DNA of 14,598 bases from Methanosuratincolales archaeon (GCA_937930465.1 CALGKV010000136.1:1-14598); one strand, 5' to 3'. Positions 7,624 through 14,139 are shown, counted from the first letter of the stretch. Numbers and translations are program-made. Notes: generated by a model not told the origin, from the sequence alone.

Positions 7624-8241
7624 TTAAGGGTTTGCACGGTCTCCCTTCTCAAGGCCAGGTTCGACTTCCTCGGCTTCAAGGGTCTCTGCGCCGTAGATCT
7701 CAGACATGTAATTGATCCCCTTCTCGTTCCCCTCAACCCCGTCCCACGATGCGACCGCGTCCTTTACTACAGCGACCCTGTACCCCTTGAAGAATGCGTC
7801 TGCTGCGGTGTGCCTGACGCATATGTTGGTGTCGATCCCTGTGAGTGCCAATCGATCCACCTTCAGCTCCCTGAGGAGCAGGTCGAGATCGGTCTGGAAG
7901 AAGCCGCTGTAACGCCGCTTCCTTACCAAAAAGTCCCGCTCCTGCGGCTTCAGCTCGTCCACGACCTCAGCACCCCAGGTCCCGGCTATTGCGTGATCAC
8001 CCCACAGCTCGAGCTCCCTGTCCACGCCAGGGTAGTGCGTGTCGCAGATGTATATCACCGGTAGCCCCTTGTTCCGGAAAACCTCTGTCAGGGCTTTGAT
8101 CTTCGGGATTATTTTTGCCGCGTCGCCGCACTTCATCCTGCCCGATACAAAGTCGTTCAGCATGTCTATCACAAGAAGAGCGGTTGCCAACCCAGACACC
8201 TGATTCAGATTCTCCAAATTGGGATATAGGCTTTCCCCCAT
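7624..8241 (-). CDS. Nicotinamidase / isochorismatase-family cysteine hydrolase
   Basis: Cytoplasmic amidohydrolase of 205 aa. The catalytic triad is visible: Asp26 (LLVIDMLNDF), Lys108 (RKRRYSGF) and Cys141 (TGIDTNICVRHTA). The cis-peptide region precedes the Cys, as is usual. DTH (Asp67, His69) and WGDHAIAGTWGAE (His83) are in place to bind a metal as in nicotinamidases, which favours nicotinamide to nicotinate conversion in NAD salvage over isochorismate hydrolysis. A different N-carbamoyl or amide substrate cannot be excluded. The protein has about 15 extra residues before the core. It is divergent from the HPr-kinase-like gene across 80 bases, and the TldD gene follows. Confidence 0.85.
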   Translation of the reverse strand: MGESLYPNLENLNQVSGLATALLVIDMLNDFVSGRMKCGDAAKIIPKIKALTEVFRNKGLPVIYICDTHYPGVDRELELWGDHAIAGTWGAEVVDELKPQERDFLVRKRRYSGFFQTDLDLLLRELKVDRLALTGIDTNICVRHTAADAFFKGYRVAVVKDAVASWDGVEGNEKGINYMSEIYGAETLEAEEVEPGLEKGDRANP

Positions 8242-8321
8242 TCTGAGCGTGGTTTTCAGGATTTCTGTTGTGCGTCAATATCCTTGGCTGGGCATAGGGA
8301 ATACGATTATAGCCCCATGCT
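8242..8321. promoter_or_regulatory. Divergent promoter region, hydrolase / HPr-kinase-like gene
   Basis: 80 bases separate the two starts. An ATTATAG element at 8306-8312 and an AATATCC element at about 8276-8282 are the best TATA candidates. The first lies only about 14 bases from the GTG at 8322, too close to serve it, but suits a start at TTG 8346. The second could serve the leftward gene or the GTG. No clear dyad seen. Confidence 0.3.
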
Positions 8322-9284
8322 GTGATCTCTAATTGGTGGACACTGTTGCCTTATGATATAGAATATATCGACGTGGAGGCGAAGCATAGGCTCTGGTCGG
8401 ATTTAACGAGGCGCCCCCTCTACACCAGGAAGGCCGACATATACGGGTGCTGCATCAAGCTGCTCACTGACAGCAGGCTCACCTCCGATCTGTGGTCCGA
8501 CAACTTCTACTCCTCGGACGAGAACAGGCGGTCGCACGGCAGGCTCCTTGCCGTCGAGGATCCAGTCCAGCCCCCTCACGTGAAGTATGACCCGTACACA
8601 AAGACCGCAATAATATTCAACATAGACTACTACGGCTGGATCAAGAGCGTTGCCCTGGCTGTAACTGGCGAGATCCTAGAGGACTCGCATGAGATCTTCT
8701 CGGTTCACGGCGCGGCCCTTGACGTAGATGGTTCTGGAGTCGCGATCATCGCCGGAAGCGGGGTCGGGAAGACGACCCACAGCTGGGGGATGCTCAGGAA
8801 TCCTGGCGTGAGGCTCTTGGCTGACGACTGGTTCTTTGTGAGGGTCTACGAAAGGAGCCTCTTGGCGTTTGGATCCGAGAAGAACTGCTATGTCGATGCG
8901 GATCTTGGGCATATATGGGGGGAGTACAAGAATATGCTTGACCGGGCAGTCTTCGACAAGAGGGGGAGGGCTGTGGTCAATGCAAGGTGGGTGGTCGGGA
9001 ACGATGGCGTGATCCCGATGACAACGCTGAGGAAGGTGGTGCTGCTCAAGAGGGACCCCTCGGACGGGGCGGTGCTCAGGGAGCTGGATCCGGAAGAGGC
9101 CTTCGAGATCCTCTCCAGGAATGGGTTCTACAACCCTCACCAGCTCGTCAACGACGGGAGGAAGTTCCATCTTAGGTCCAGCTTCTTCAGGACCCTCCTA
9201 AGCAGGACACGGATCTTCCTCGCGAACACCGCGCACCCTGCATCAGAAGTCCAAGACAGGATATTCCAGGCCGTGTCTGGATGA
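8322..9284 (+). CDS. HPr kinase/phosphorylase-like P-loop kinase
   Basis: Soluble protein of up to 320 aa. Residues about 128-152 read VHGAALDVDGSGVAIIAGSGVGKTT, aligning well by eye with the HPr kinase core: an HG pair, then a DxxGxGVxI strand, then the P-loop GSGVGKTT (145-152). ADD at 167-169 matches the conserved catalytic/metal acidic pair in the HprK pattern ADD. The N-terminal 125 residues are not recognisable. No HPr, enzyme I or other PTS gene is in the window, so the substrate is probably not HPr; HprK-fold relatives act on other proteins or small molecules. The start is uncertain: GTG at 8322 has no SD, while TTG at 8346 has GGTGG about 7 bases upstream and a TATA at 8306. Function beyond phosphotransfer is unknown. 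Confidence 0.72.
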   Translation: MISNWWTLLPYDIEYIDVEAKHRLWSDLTRRPLYTRKADIYGCCIKLLTDSRLTSDLWSDNFYSSDENRRSHGRLLAVEDPVQPPHVKYDPYTKTAIIFNIDYYGWIKSVALAVTGEILEDSHEIFSVHGAALDVDGSGVAIIAGSGVGKTTHSWGMLRNPGVRLLADDWFFVRVYERSLLAFGSEKNCYVDADLGHIWGEYKNMLDRAVFDKRGRAVVNARWVVGNDGVIPMTTLRKVVLLKRDPSDGAVLRELDPEEAFEILSRNGFYNPHQLVNDGRKFHLRSSFFRTLLSRTRIFLANTAHPASEVQDRIFQAVSG

Positions 9285-9299
9285 CCTGTTTGAGAACAG

Positions 9300-9307
9300 T
9301 TAAATAT
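9300..9307 (+). promoter_or_regulatory. TATA box of the apgM operon
   Basis: TTAAATAT is followed by a GC-rich stretch. A start site about 25 bases on, near 9328, leaves a leader of about 18 bases with a weak GAGGG SD before the ATG at 9346. Confidence 0.5.
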
Positions 9308-9345
9308 GCCGCCGGTTCGACTTACTTCAACTGAGGGCTGGGAAA

Positions 9346-10617
9346 ATGCAGAAGCACGTGCTTTACATCCTGCTTGACGGGCTCGGCGACCGCCCGGTCG
9401 CTGAATTCGGAAAAAGAACCCCGCTCGAGGCTGCTCGCCGCCCGAACATGGATGCGCTTGCCAGGAAGGGGAGCTCTGGGGTTGTCTATACGGTGGGGAG
9501 GGGCATCGCTCCCGAGTCGGACGTGGCTGTGATAAGCATGCTCGGCTATGATCCCCACAAGACCTACACCGGAAGGGGGCCGATCGAAGTCTTCGGATCG
9601 GGGATGTCGATGGAAAATGGGGACCTTGCAGTGCGTTGCAACTTCGCGACCTTCAGCAGCGACTTTTCGATAATCGACAGGAGATGCGGCAGATCGCTCA
9701 CGACTGGAGAAGCCAAGGTGCTCGCCGACGCGATCAACAGCGAGGTCAAGCTCGATTCCTGCCCTGCAGAGTTCGAGTTCAGGAGCACGGTCGGACACAG
9801 GGGCGTCCTCCTAATCAGATGCAAGGAAGGCAGGCTCTCCGGCAACATATCGAACACAGACCCCGCCTACCTCAAGAAGGGCGGGATGGGCATAGCGCTC
9901 GAGACCTTCGAGAACAAGGTTCAGGCTGCAGTGCCTTTGGACGGGAGCCTTGAGGCCAAGAGGGCCGCCGACCTCCTTAATGAGTTCACCCGGAAGAGCT
10001 ACCTGGTGCTCGAGTCGCATCCGCTCAACAAGGAGCGGATAGCGCAAGGGAAGCCTCCTGCGAACGGGATACTAGGCAGGGATGCTGGGTCTTCGCTGCC
10101 GAACTTCACCCCAGTCACCGAGCTATATGGGATGGAGTTCGCGGCTATGGTCGAGATGCCTGTCGAAAGGGGAATAGCGCTCCTGTGCAGCATGGACACG
10201 GTCGAGCTCCCGAAGGCAACAGGCGACCTTGCTTTGGACTATGAAAGGCGGGCCGAGCTCGCGAGCGAGCTGATCCAGTGCTACGGAGGCGTCTACATAC
10301 ACATTAAGGGGCCGGACGAGCCTGCACATGACGGGGACTGCTTCGGAAAGAGGAGGTCGATAGAGCTGATTGACGAGCATTTCTTCGGTCACCTCGCAGT
10401 CGACCTCGGGAAGACTGTGGTCGTTGTCACTGCAGACCACTCGACACCATGCTCGCTGAGGGCACATTCGGACGATCCAGTGCCGCTCATAGTAGCTGGG
10501 GGTGGGGTCGGCGCTGACGGGACGGGCGAGTTTGGCGAGTCGGCGTGCAGGAATGGCTCCCTGGGGGAGATCGACGGGGTCGACCTACTGAGAAGAGTGA
10601 CAAGGATGGTTTCCTAG
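9346..10617 (+). CDS. apgM: 2,3-bisphosphoglycerate-independent phosphoglycerate mutase, archaeal type
   Basis: Glycolytic and gluconeogenic enzyme that interconverts 3- and 2-phosphoglycerate; 423 aa, alkaline-phosphatase superfamily, close to the usual archaeal length. The N-terminus ILLDGLGDRP carries the first metal Asp (D11). PESDVAVISMLGYDP holds the phosphorylated Ser58. GPDEPAHDGD (322-331) and TADHSTPCSLRAHSDDPVP (362-380) supply the remaining metal ligands. All expected motifs are intact. The gene is first in an apparent operon with the PspC and MFS genes (gaps of 26 and 6 bases). The nearby HPr-kinase-like gene has a separate start 61 bases upstream of this one, so a link to glycolytic control is only a possibility. 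Confidence 0.95.
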   Translation: MQKHVLYILLDGLGDRPVAEFGKRTPLEAARRPNMDALARKGSSGVVYTVGRGIAPESDVAVISMLGYDPHKTYTGRGPIEVFGSGMSMENGDLAVRCNFATFSSDFSIIDRRCGRSLTTGEAKVLADAINSEVKLDSCPAEFEFRSTVGHRGVLLIRCKEGRLSGNISNTDPAYLKKGGMGIALETFENKVQAAVPLDGSLEAKRAADLLNEFTRKSYLVLESHPLNKERIAQGKPPANGILGRDAGSSLPNFTPVTELYGMEFAAMVEMPVERGIALLCSMDTVELPKATGDLALDYERRAELASELIQCYGGVYIHIKGPDEPAHDGDCFGKRRSIELIDEHFFGHLAVDLGKTVVVVTADHSTPCSLRAHSDDPVPLIVAGGGVGADGTGEFGESACRNGSLGEIDGVDLLRRVTRMVS

Positions 10618-10643
10618 AGGGGTTGCATTGCTGGGGAGTCCGT

Positions 10644-11063
10644 ATGCAGAACACACCGAAGCGCCTTTACAGGTCGAACTCGAACAGGATACTCGGAGGG
10701 GTCTGCGGCGGGATAGCTGAGTACTTCAGCGTTGACCCTGTGATAATAAGGCTCATATGGATAGTCTTCACTGTAATTTATGGGTTTGGCGTTTTTCTCT
10801 ATTTGATCGCCTGGGTGATCATCCCCCGTTCTCCGGAAGACCATTCCCCGCCCAATCAGGGGAATGGCGCTTCCCCATTGGACATGGCATCCCAGAAAGC
10901 ACTGGTCGCCTTGGGCCTGATCCTAGTCCTTGTCGGGGTGCTTGAAGCCACCAGGCTCTCTGATCCTATCAAAGCACTAGCGGCAATCGCTTTCTCATTT
11001 CCTTTTGTTTTTATATGGCTGGGGATACTTGTAATAGTGATCTCACTGTTGAGCCGGAGATAA
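10644..11063 (+). CDS. PspC-domain membrane protein
   Basis: Small membrane protein of 139 aa. The N-terminal PspC domain (about residues 4-60) is clear: KRLYRSNSNRILGGVCGGIAEYF, then SVDPVIIRLIWIVFTV and a TM ending in LIAWVIIPRSPE. After a Pro/Gly/Ser-rich linker, two further hydrophobic segments follow (about 81-98 and 111-134). PspC proteins are linked to envelope stress in bacteria; in archaea the domain is widespread and its role is undefined. The frame is open from 10545, but that part overlaps apgM; the ATG at 10644 has GGGGAG about 5 bases upstream and gives a start directly before the domain, so it is preferred. The MFS gene follows after 6 bases. Confidence 0.88.
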   Translation: MQNTPKRLYRSNSNRILGGVCGGIAEYFSVDPVIIRLIWIVFTVIYGFGVFLYLIAWVIIPRSPEDHSPPNQGNGASPLDMASQKALVALGLILVLVGVLEATRLSDPIKALAAIAFSFPFVFIWLGILVIVISLLSRR

Positions 11064-11069
11064 ACCGCT

Positions 11070-12290
11070 GTGTCACTGGGTCCTGTACTTGCACTCTCGG
11101 TATCGGCCGCCGTAGTCATGTTAGGTTTCGGTATCATAATGCCCTTCCTTCCTGTCTATGCCCAGCTCCTCGGTGCCTCGAGCGGGGTTGACATAGGCAT
11201 CCTCTCCTCAGCATTCCTGATCACTAGGACCCTTCTGGCGACTCCTGCGGGATCATTTTCGGACAGGCTAGGAAGGAAACGGATAATAATTGTTGGGCTT
11301 GGGGTCTACTCAGTCCTCTCAGTGCTGTTCGCATTCGCATCAACCTGGATTGAGCTGATAATGTACCGCGCGCTCCAAGGGGTCGCGTCTGCAATGGTCT
11401 GGCCAGCGTCAACTGCCCTCGTCGCAGACATGTCCCTACCTGAGAGGAGGGGGACAGCCATGGGCCTGTTCAACTCGGTATCGATGAGCGGCTGGATGAT
11501 CGGGCCCGCTCTCGGCGGCGCAATACAATGGTACTCGAGGAACGCCTTGGGGATGGGGCTGCTCGATAGCTTCAGGGCCCCGTTCTATGTATCGGCCTTC
11601 CTTTCCCTTACTTCAATGTTCCTTGTTATCCTGCTCGTGAAGGTTGCAAAAGCTACAGGGCCGAGAGGCAGAAAGCTCGGCTTGCCTATGAAAGAGATCG
11701 ATCCGAAATTCAGGAGGAGCATTTATGTCCTGCTGTTTCTCCTCGTCTCATACGGTTTCGCGACTTCCTTCGTGGAGCCCATGCTTGTCTACTTTGTCCA
11801 GCACGAGTACAACCTTAGCGAAGACTTGGTCGTAACTAACATGGCAATGGTGTTCACAATATCGGGTATAGTCATGCTCGGTACCCAGCTCCTCGGCGGT
11901 AGGATTGCCGACCGGTACAGCAAGAAGGGCACCATAGTCTCAACCTCAGCTGTAGCCCAGGCCCTTACGATGGCAATGCCGTTCTCGAGGGACGTTGGGG
12001 AGATTGGATCCATCATGGTCGCAAGATCGGCGTTCTACGGGTTAGGATCTCCAGCCTACACTGCCTTCCAGCAGAACCTGCTCCCTTCGAAGGTCAGGGG
12101 AGCTTTGACCGGGCTCTTTGATACAGCTTTCGGCTTTGGGGCGTTCGCTGGACCGATCGCGGGGTTCTTCCTATACGACACCGTCTCCCACAGCTCGCCT
12201 TTCTTGGCAAGCGGATTGCTCGGCATTTTTACACTAGTAGCAATCGTGCTATTCACTTATGAGCCAAAGCGTGAAGAAGTACCTGCTTGA
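11070..12290 (+). CDS. MFS transporter (DHA1-like efflux type)
   Basis: Integral membrane transporter of 406 aa with about 12 TM segments. MFS motif A is visible after TM2 as GSFSDRLGRKR (about residues 61-71). The TM4 region RALQGVASAMVWPASTALVADMSLPERRGTAMG is typical of drug:H+ antiporter-like proteins, and GRIADRYSKKG repeats motif A in the second half. The start is GTG at 11070, six bases after the PspC stop, with GGAGAT about 8 bases upstream. Tight spacing implies co-transcription with the PspC gene. It is not closely similar in visible detail to the MFS gene at the left edge, so the two look like separate transporters. Substrate unknown. Confidence 0.87.
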   Translation: MSLGPVLALSVSAAVVMLGFGIIMPFLPVYAQLLGASSGVDIGILSSAFLITRTLLATPAGSFSDRLGRKRIIIVGLGVYSVLSVLFAFASTWIELIMYRALQGVASAMVWPASTALVADMSLPERRGTAMGLFNSVSMSGWMIGPALGGAIQWYSRNALGMGLLDSFRAPFYVSAFLSLTSMFLVILLVKVAKATGPRGRKLGLPMKEIDPKFRRSIYVLLFLLVSYGFATSFVEPMLVYFVQHEYNLSEDLVVTNMAMVFTISGIVMLGTQLLGGRIADRYSKKGTIVSTSAVAQALTMAMPFSRDVGEIGSIMVARSAFYGLGSPAYTAFQQNLLPSKVRGALTGLFDTAFGFGAFAGPIAGFFLYDTVSHSSPFLASGLLGIFTLVAIVLFTYEPKREEVPA

Positions 12291-12334
12291 GGGGCACATT
12301 TTGGCCGAGTGAGGGGAATTGCATCGAGTCTGCA

Positions 12335-12351
12335 TTAATGATGCGCATTAA
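12335..12351. promoter_or_regulatory. Palindrome TTAATG-N5-CATTAA ahead of the PRT-MTAP promoter
   Basis: Perfect 6-bp arms flank ATGCG, ending one base before the TATA at 12353, so the right arm occupies the expected BRE. A protein bound here would compete with TFB, which suggests repression, although an activator is possible. A direct repeat GCATTAA is also embedded (12332-12338 and 12345-12351). Confidence 0.45.
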
Positions 12352-12352
12352 C

Positions 12353-12362
12353 GCTTATAAAC
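12353..12362 (+). promoter_or_regulatory. TATA box of the PRT-MTAP operon
   Basis: GCTTATAAAC lies about 27 bases upstream of the GTG at 12385. The predicted start site (about 12382) nearly coincides with the GTG, implying a leaderless or almost leaderless mRNA and supporting GTG as the true start. Confidence 0.65.
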
Positions 12363-12384
12363 CGTACAATACTACGTTCTCTCG

Positions 12385-13062
12385 GTGCCTGCTTTGCCGA
12401 AGATCAAGTGCAAGAAGGTGACCTGGGAAGAAGTCGAAGAATGGAGCCGCATTGTCTCCGACAAGGTTTACTCGTCCGGATGGATTCCGGACATTGTTAT
12501 TGCCATATCGAGGGGCGGATACGTGCCCGCGAGGCTTGTCTGCGACAGGCTTGTAGTTGGGGAGCTCGTCTCCCTGCAAATCTCGCACTGGCCATCTGCC
12601 GCGCAGATGGCCAAGGAAGCGGGAGTCCGCACACCGCTGCACTGCAACATGGGCGGGAAGAAGGCACTCATCGTGGATGATATTGCGGACACTGGGGAGT
12701 CGCTGATCATAGCAAAGGACCACGTCTGGACGAACTGCAGACCGGACGCTATCAGGATAGCATCGCTCCAGTGGATCTCCGGGAGCAGCAAGATATGCCC
12801 TGACTACTACGCGGAGGAGGTCAGGGAATGGATCTGGTACCAGTACCCTTGGAGCAGGCTTGAGGATATCATAGGTTTCGTTAAGAAGGTGATCGAGGAG
12901 AACCCCGGCAAGGGAACATGGTCCTTTGATGAAGTTGTGGAAATGGTAAGAGAGTTGTATGGCGTTGAGTTCGAACGCTGGTTCTTCGAAAGGGCATTGG
13001 ACAAGCTCGCCTCCAAGGGATTCCTGAAAAGGGAAGGCGGGCGAATAATCGTAAAAGTATAA
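12385..13062 (+). CDS. Purine phosphoribosyltransferase (COG2236 family)
   Basis: Type I phosphoribosyltransferase of 225 aa that would condense a purine base with PRPP. The PPi-binding loop ISRGG lies at 41-45 and the PRPP motif ALIVDDIADTGESL at 94-107. PDYYAEEVREWIWYQYPW (139-156) is characteristic of the archaeal COG2236 group. Residues about 160-225 form an added C-terminal helical domain ending in a small beta wing (KGFLKREGGRIIVKV), reminiscent of winged-helix elements. From memory, a Sulfolobus enzyme of this group is an adenine phosphoribosyltransferase derived from 6-oxopurine enzymes and lies near an MTAP gene, so adenine is a strong candidate here, with hypoxanthine/guanine as the alternative. 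MTAP starts 25 bases after the stop. Confidence 0.85.
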   Translation: MPALPKIKCKKVTWEEVEEWSRIVSDKVYSSGWIPDIVIAISRGGYVPARLVCDRLVVGELVSLQISHWPSAAQMAKEAGVRTPLHCNMGGKKALIVDDIADTGESLIIAKDHVWTNCRPDAIRIASLQWISGSSKICPDYYAEEVREWIWYQYPWSRLEDIIGFVKKVIEENPGKGTWSFDEVVEMVRELYGVEFERWFFERALDKLASKGFLKREGGRIIVKV

Positions 13063-13074
13063 ATCGAGATTTCG

Positions 13075-13080
13075 GGTGAT
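13075..13080 (+). promoter_or_regulatory. RBS deciding the MTAP start
   Basis: GGTGAT is an exact SD match, 7 bases before the ATG at 13088. In-frame GTG at 13076 lies inside it, and TTG at 13082 is too close, so ATG 13088 is the start. Confidence 0.7.
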
Positions 13081-13087
13081 ATTGGGC

Positions 13088-13882
13088 ATGGCTTTCAAGT
13101 GCAACGCTGAAATCGGAATAATCGGAGGGAGCGGGTTCTACGATCCGGCCATGTTTGACTCTGTTTCTGAAGTCAAGATCCATACGCCTTTTGGACCCCC
13201 TTCCGAGACAATCTCTGTGGGCGAGCTGAGGGGCATGAGAGTGGCCTTCCTCCCCAGGCATGGGAAGCGGCATTCGATACCTCCCCATCTTATCAATTAC
13301 CATGCGAACTTATGGGCATTAAGGGATTTAGGCGTGAGGAGGATCCTTGCCCCGTCCGCCGTGGGCAGCCTGAAGGAAGAGATCAAGCCAGGAGACATCG
13401 TTATCCCAGATCAGTTCATCGACTTCACTAAGAACAGGCGCTATTCGTTCTACGACGGCGCAGTAGTAGGGCACTTTTCACTTGCCGATCCATTCTGCCC
13501 AGACCTGAACCAGAAGGTGCTCGAAGCAGCCCGGAAGCTTGGCATACGCGTGCATTTCCCTGCTTGCTATGTCTGCATTGAGGGGCCGAGGTTCTCAACA
13601 AGGGCGGAGTCGAAGCTCTTCAGGTCGTGGGGCGCTGACATAATAGGGATGACTCTGGTGCCGGAGGTCGTCCTTGCGAGGGAGGCTGGGATCTGCTACA
13701 CAACAATAGCAACGGTGACTGACTACGATGTGTGGGCAGAGAAGCCGGTCACGGCACAAGAAGTTGTGGACACACTCAAGTCAAACGTCGAGAAGGCCAA
13801 AAAGGCGATATATGAAGCCATACCGACTCTTGGCGAGCGCAGGTGCTCATGCGATAGATCTTCCGAGAACGCCTTGGTATGA
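13088..13882 (+). CDS. mtnP: S-methyl-5'-thioadenosine phosphorylase
   Basis: Cytoplasmic phosphorylase of 264 aa that cleaves methylthioadenosine to adenine and methylthioribose 1-phosphate, recycling polyamine-pathway by-product. Family motifs are intact: IIGGSGFYD (11-19), PRHGKRHSIPPHLINYHANLWAL (56-78), SAVGSL (90-95), IEGPRFSTRAES (164-175) and GMTLVPEVVLAREA (187-200) followed by TDYDVW (211-216), which favours MTA over purine nucleosides. Seven cysteines are present (5, 137, 160, 163, 203, 253, 255). C253-S-C255 is a C-terminal CXC motif like that reported for hyperthermophilic archaeal MTAPs such as Sulfolobus MTAPII and the Pyrococcus enzyme, where it contributes to thermostability through disulfides. 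The final nine residues trail after it. Co-transcribed with the PRT gene. Confidence 0.93.
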   Translation: MAFKCNAEIGIIGGSGFYDPAMFDSVSEVKIHTPFGPPSETISVGELRGMRVAFLPRHGKRHSIPPHLINYHANLWALRDLGVRRILAPSAVGSLKEEIKPGDIVIPDQFIDFTKNRRYSFYDGAVVGHFSLADPFCPDLNQKVLEAARKLGIRVHFPACYVCIEGPRFSTRAESKLFRSWGADIIGMTLVPEVVLAREAGICYTTIATVTDYDVWAEKPVTAQEVVDTLKSNVEKAKKAIYEAIPTLGERRCSCDRSSENALV

Positions 13883-13909
13883 TGGTTATGGCTCCTTCTC
13901 GCAGGTGGC

Positions 13910-13963
13910 AAGTGTTCAACAATTCTATATTCCTCACAGTAATTGTTAAACACTTCTATATTC
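13910..13963. repeat. Imperfect 15-bp inverted repeat with flanking direct repeats
   Basis: AAGTGTTCAACAATT (13910-13924) pairs with AATTGTTAAACACTT (13941-13955) at 14 of 15 positions over a 16-base loop. TTCTATATTC occurs twice (13923-13932 and 13954-13963), once after the start of the loop and once after the right arm. It could be a hairpin terminator for the PRT-MTAP operon, lying 28 bases past the MTAP stop, although no long T-run follows. A protein-binding array is the other reading. Confidence 0.5.
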
Positions 13964-14001
13964 AATGAGACTTGCATAAGCATCAAAATATATCGAAAAG
14001 C

Positions 14002-14010
14002 TTTATATAT
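14002..14010 (+). promoter_or_regulatory. Strong archaeal promoter (BRE + TATA)
   Basis: CGAAAAGC at about 13994-14001 (BRE-like) abuts TTTATATAT, close to the ideal archaeal BRE/TATA. The start site is predicted near 14030-14033. A second TATA-like CTATATATT lies at 14024-14032 and could give a start near 14052. This is the most consensus-like promoter in the window. Confidence 0.7.
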
Positions 14011-14037
14011 TCGAGTATTTACGCTATATATTGAGTA
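14004..14037. repeat. Phased near-direct repeat TATATATT(C)GAGTA
   Basis: TATATATTCGAGTA (14004-14017) recurs as TATATATTGAGTA (14025-14037), 21 bp apart, i.e. two helical turns. The first copy contains the promoter TATA; the second lies at the predicted start site. The geometry fits a regulator that binds one DNA face, but the similarity could also come from AT-richness. Confidence 0.35.
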
Positions 14038-14056
14038 GTGGATAATAGGAAAGGAA

Positions 14057-14063
14057 GGTGATC
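14057..14063 (+). promoter_or_regulatory. Strong Shine-Dalgarno of the 16-codon ORF
   Basis: AGGA followed by GGTGATC is close to the full complement of the archaeal 16S 3' end, with 6 bases to the ATG at 14070. It is the longest SD match seen in the window. Confidence 0.6.
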
Positions 14064-14069
14064 GGAAAG

Positions 14070-14120
14070 ATGGGAAAAAACTACAAACCGATAAAGCCTA
14101 CTCTTTGGGTTCCTGGCTAA
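14070..14120 (+). CDS. Possible 16-aa peptide, function unknown
   Basis: ATG to TAA encodes MGKNYKPIKPTLWVPG. The ORF lies directly behind the strongest promoter and SD of the window, about 38 bases after the predicted transcription start, so translation is plausible. It is basic, with two prolines spaced KPIKPT and one Trp, and has no membrane segment. It could be a true small protein, a leader or sensor peptide in a regulatory RNA, or the surviving 5' end of a deleted gene. No + strand gene follows it within the window, so a classical attenuator role is not supported. The sequence is not recognised as part of a known family. Confidence 0.35.
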   Translation: MGKNYKPIKPTLWVPG

Positions 14121-14139
14121 ATAATAAAAGTGAAATGAT

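Noticed and set aside
7291..8064. 257-codon open frame on the + strand across TldD and the hydrolase
   Set aside because: It spans two well-supported - strand genes and the gap between them, and its translation has no recognisable domain. Treated as an antisense shadow.
10545..10643. N-terminal extension of the PspC protein to 172 aa
   Set aside because: The extra 33 residues overlap the apgM coding end and the gap in another frame, while ATG 10644 has an SD and lies directly before the PspC domain.
1..12290. The two MFS genes as a recent duplication
   Set aside because: Visible loop and motif sequences differ, and they share no obvious stretches of identity beyond family motifs.
12355..13104. 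249-codon open frame on the - strand opposite the phosphoribosyltransferase
   Set aside because: It covers a gene with clear motifs, its translation is low in complexity of known folds, and it arises from codon bias in a GC-rich gene. No promoter or SD supports it.
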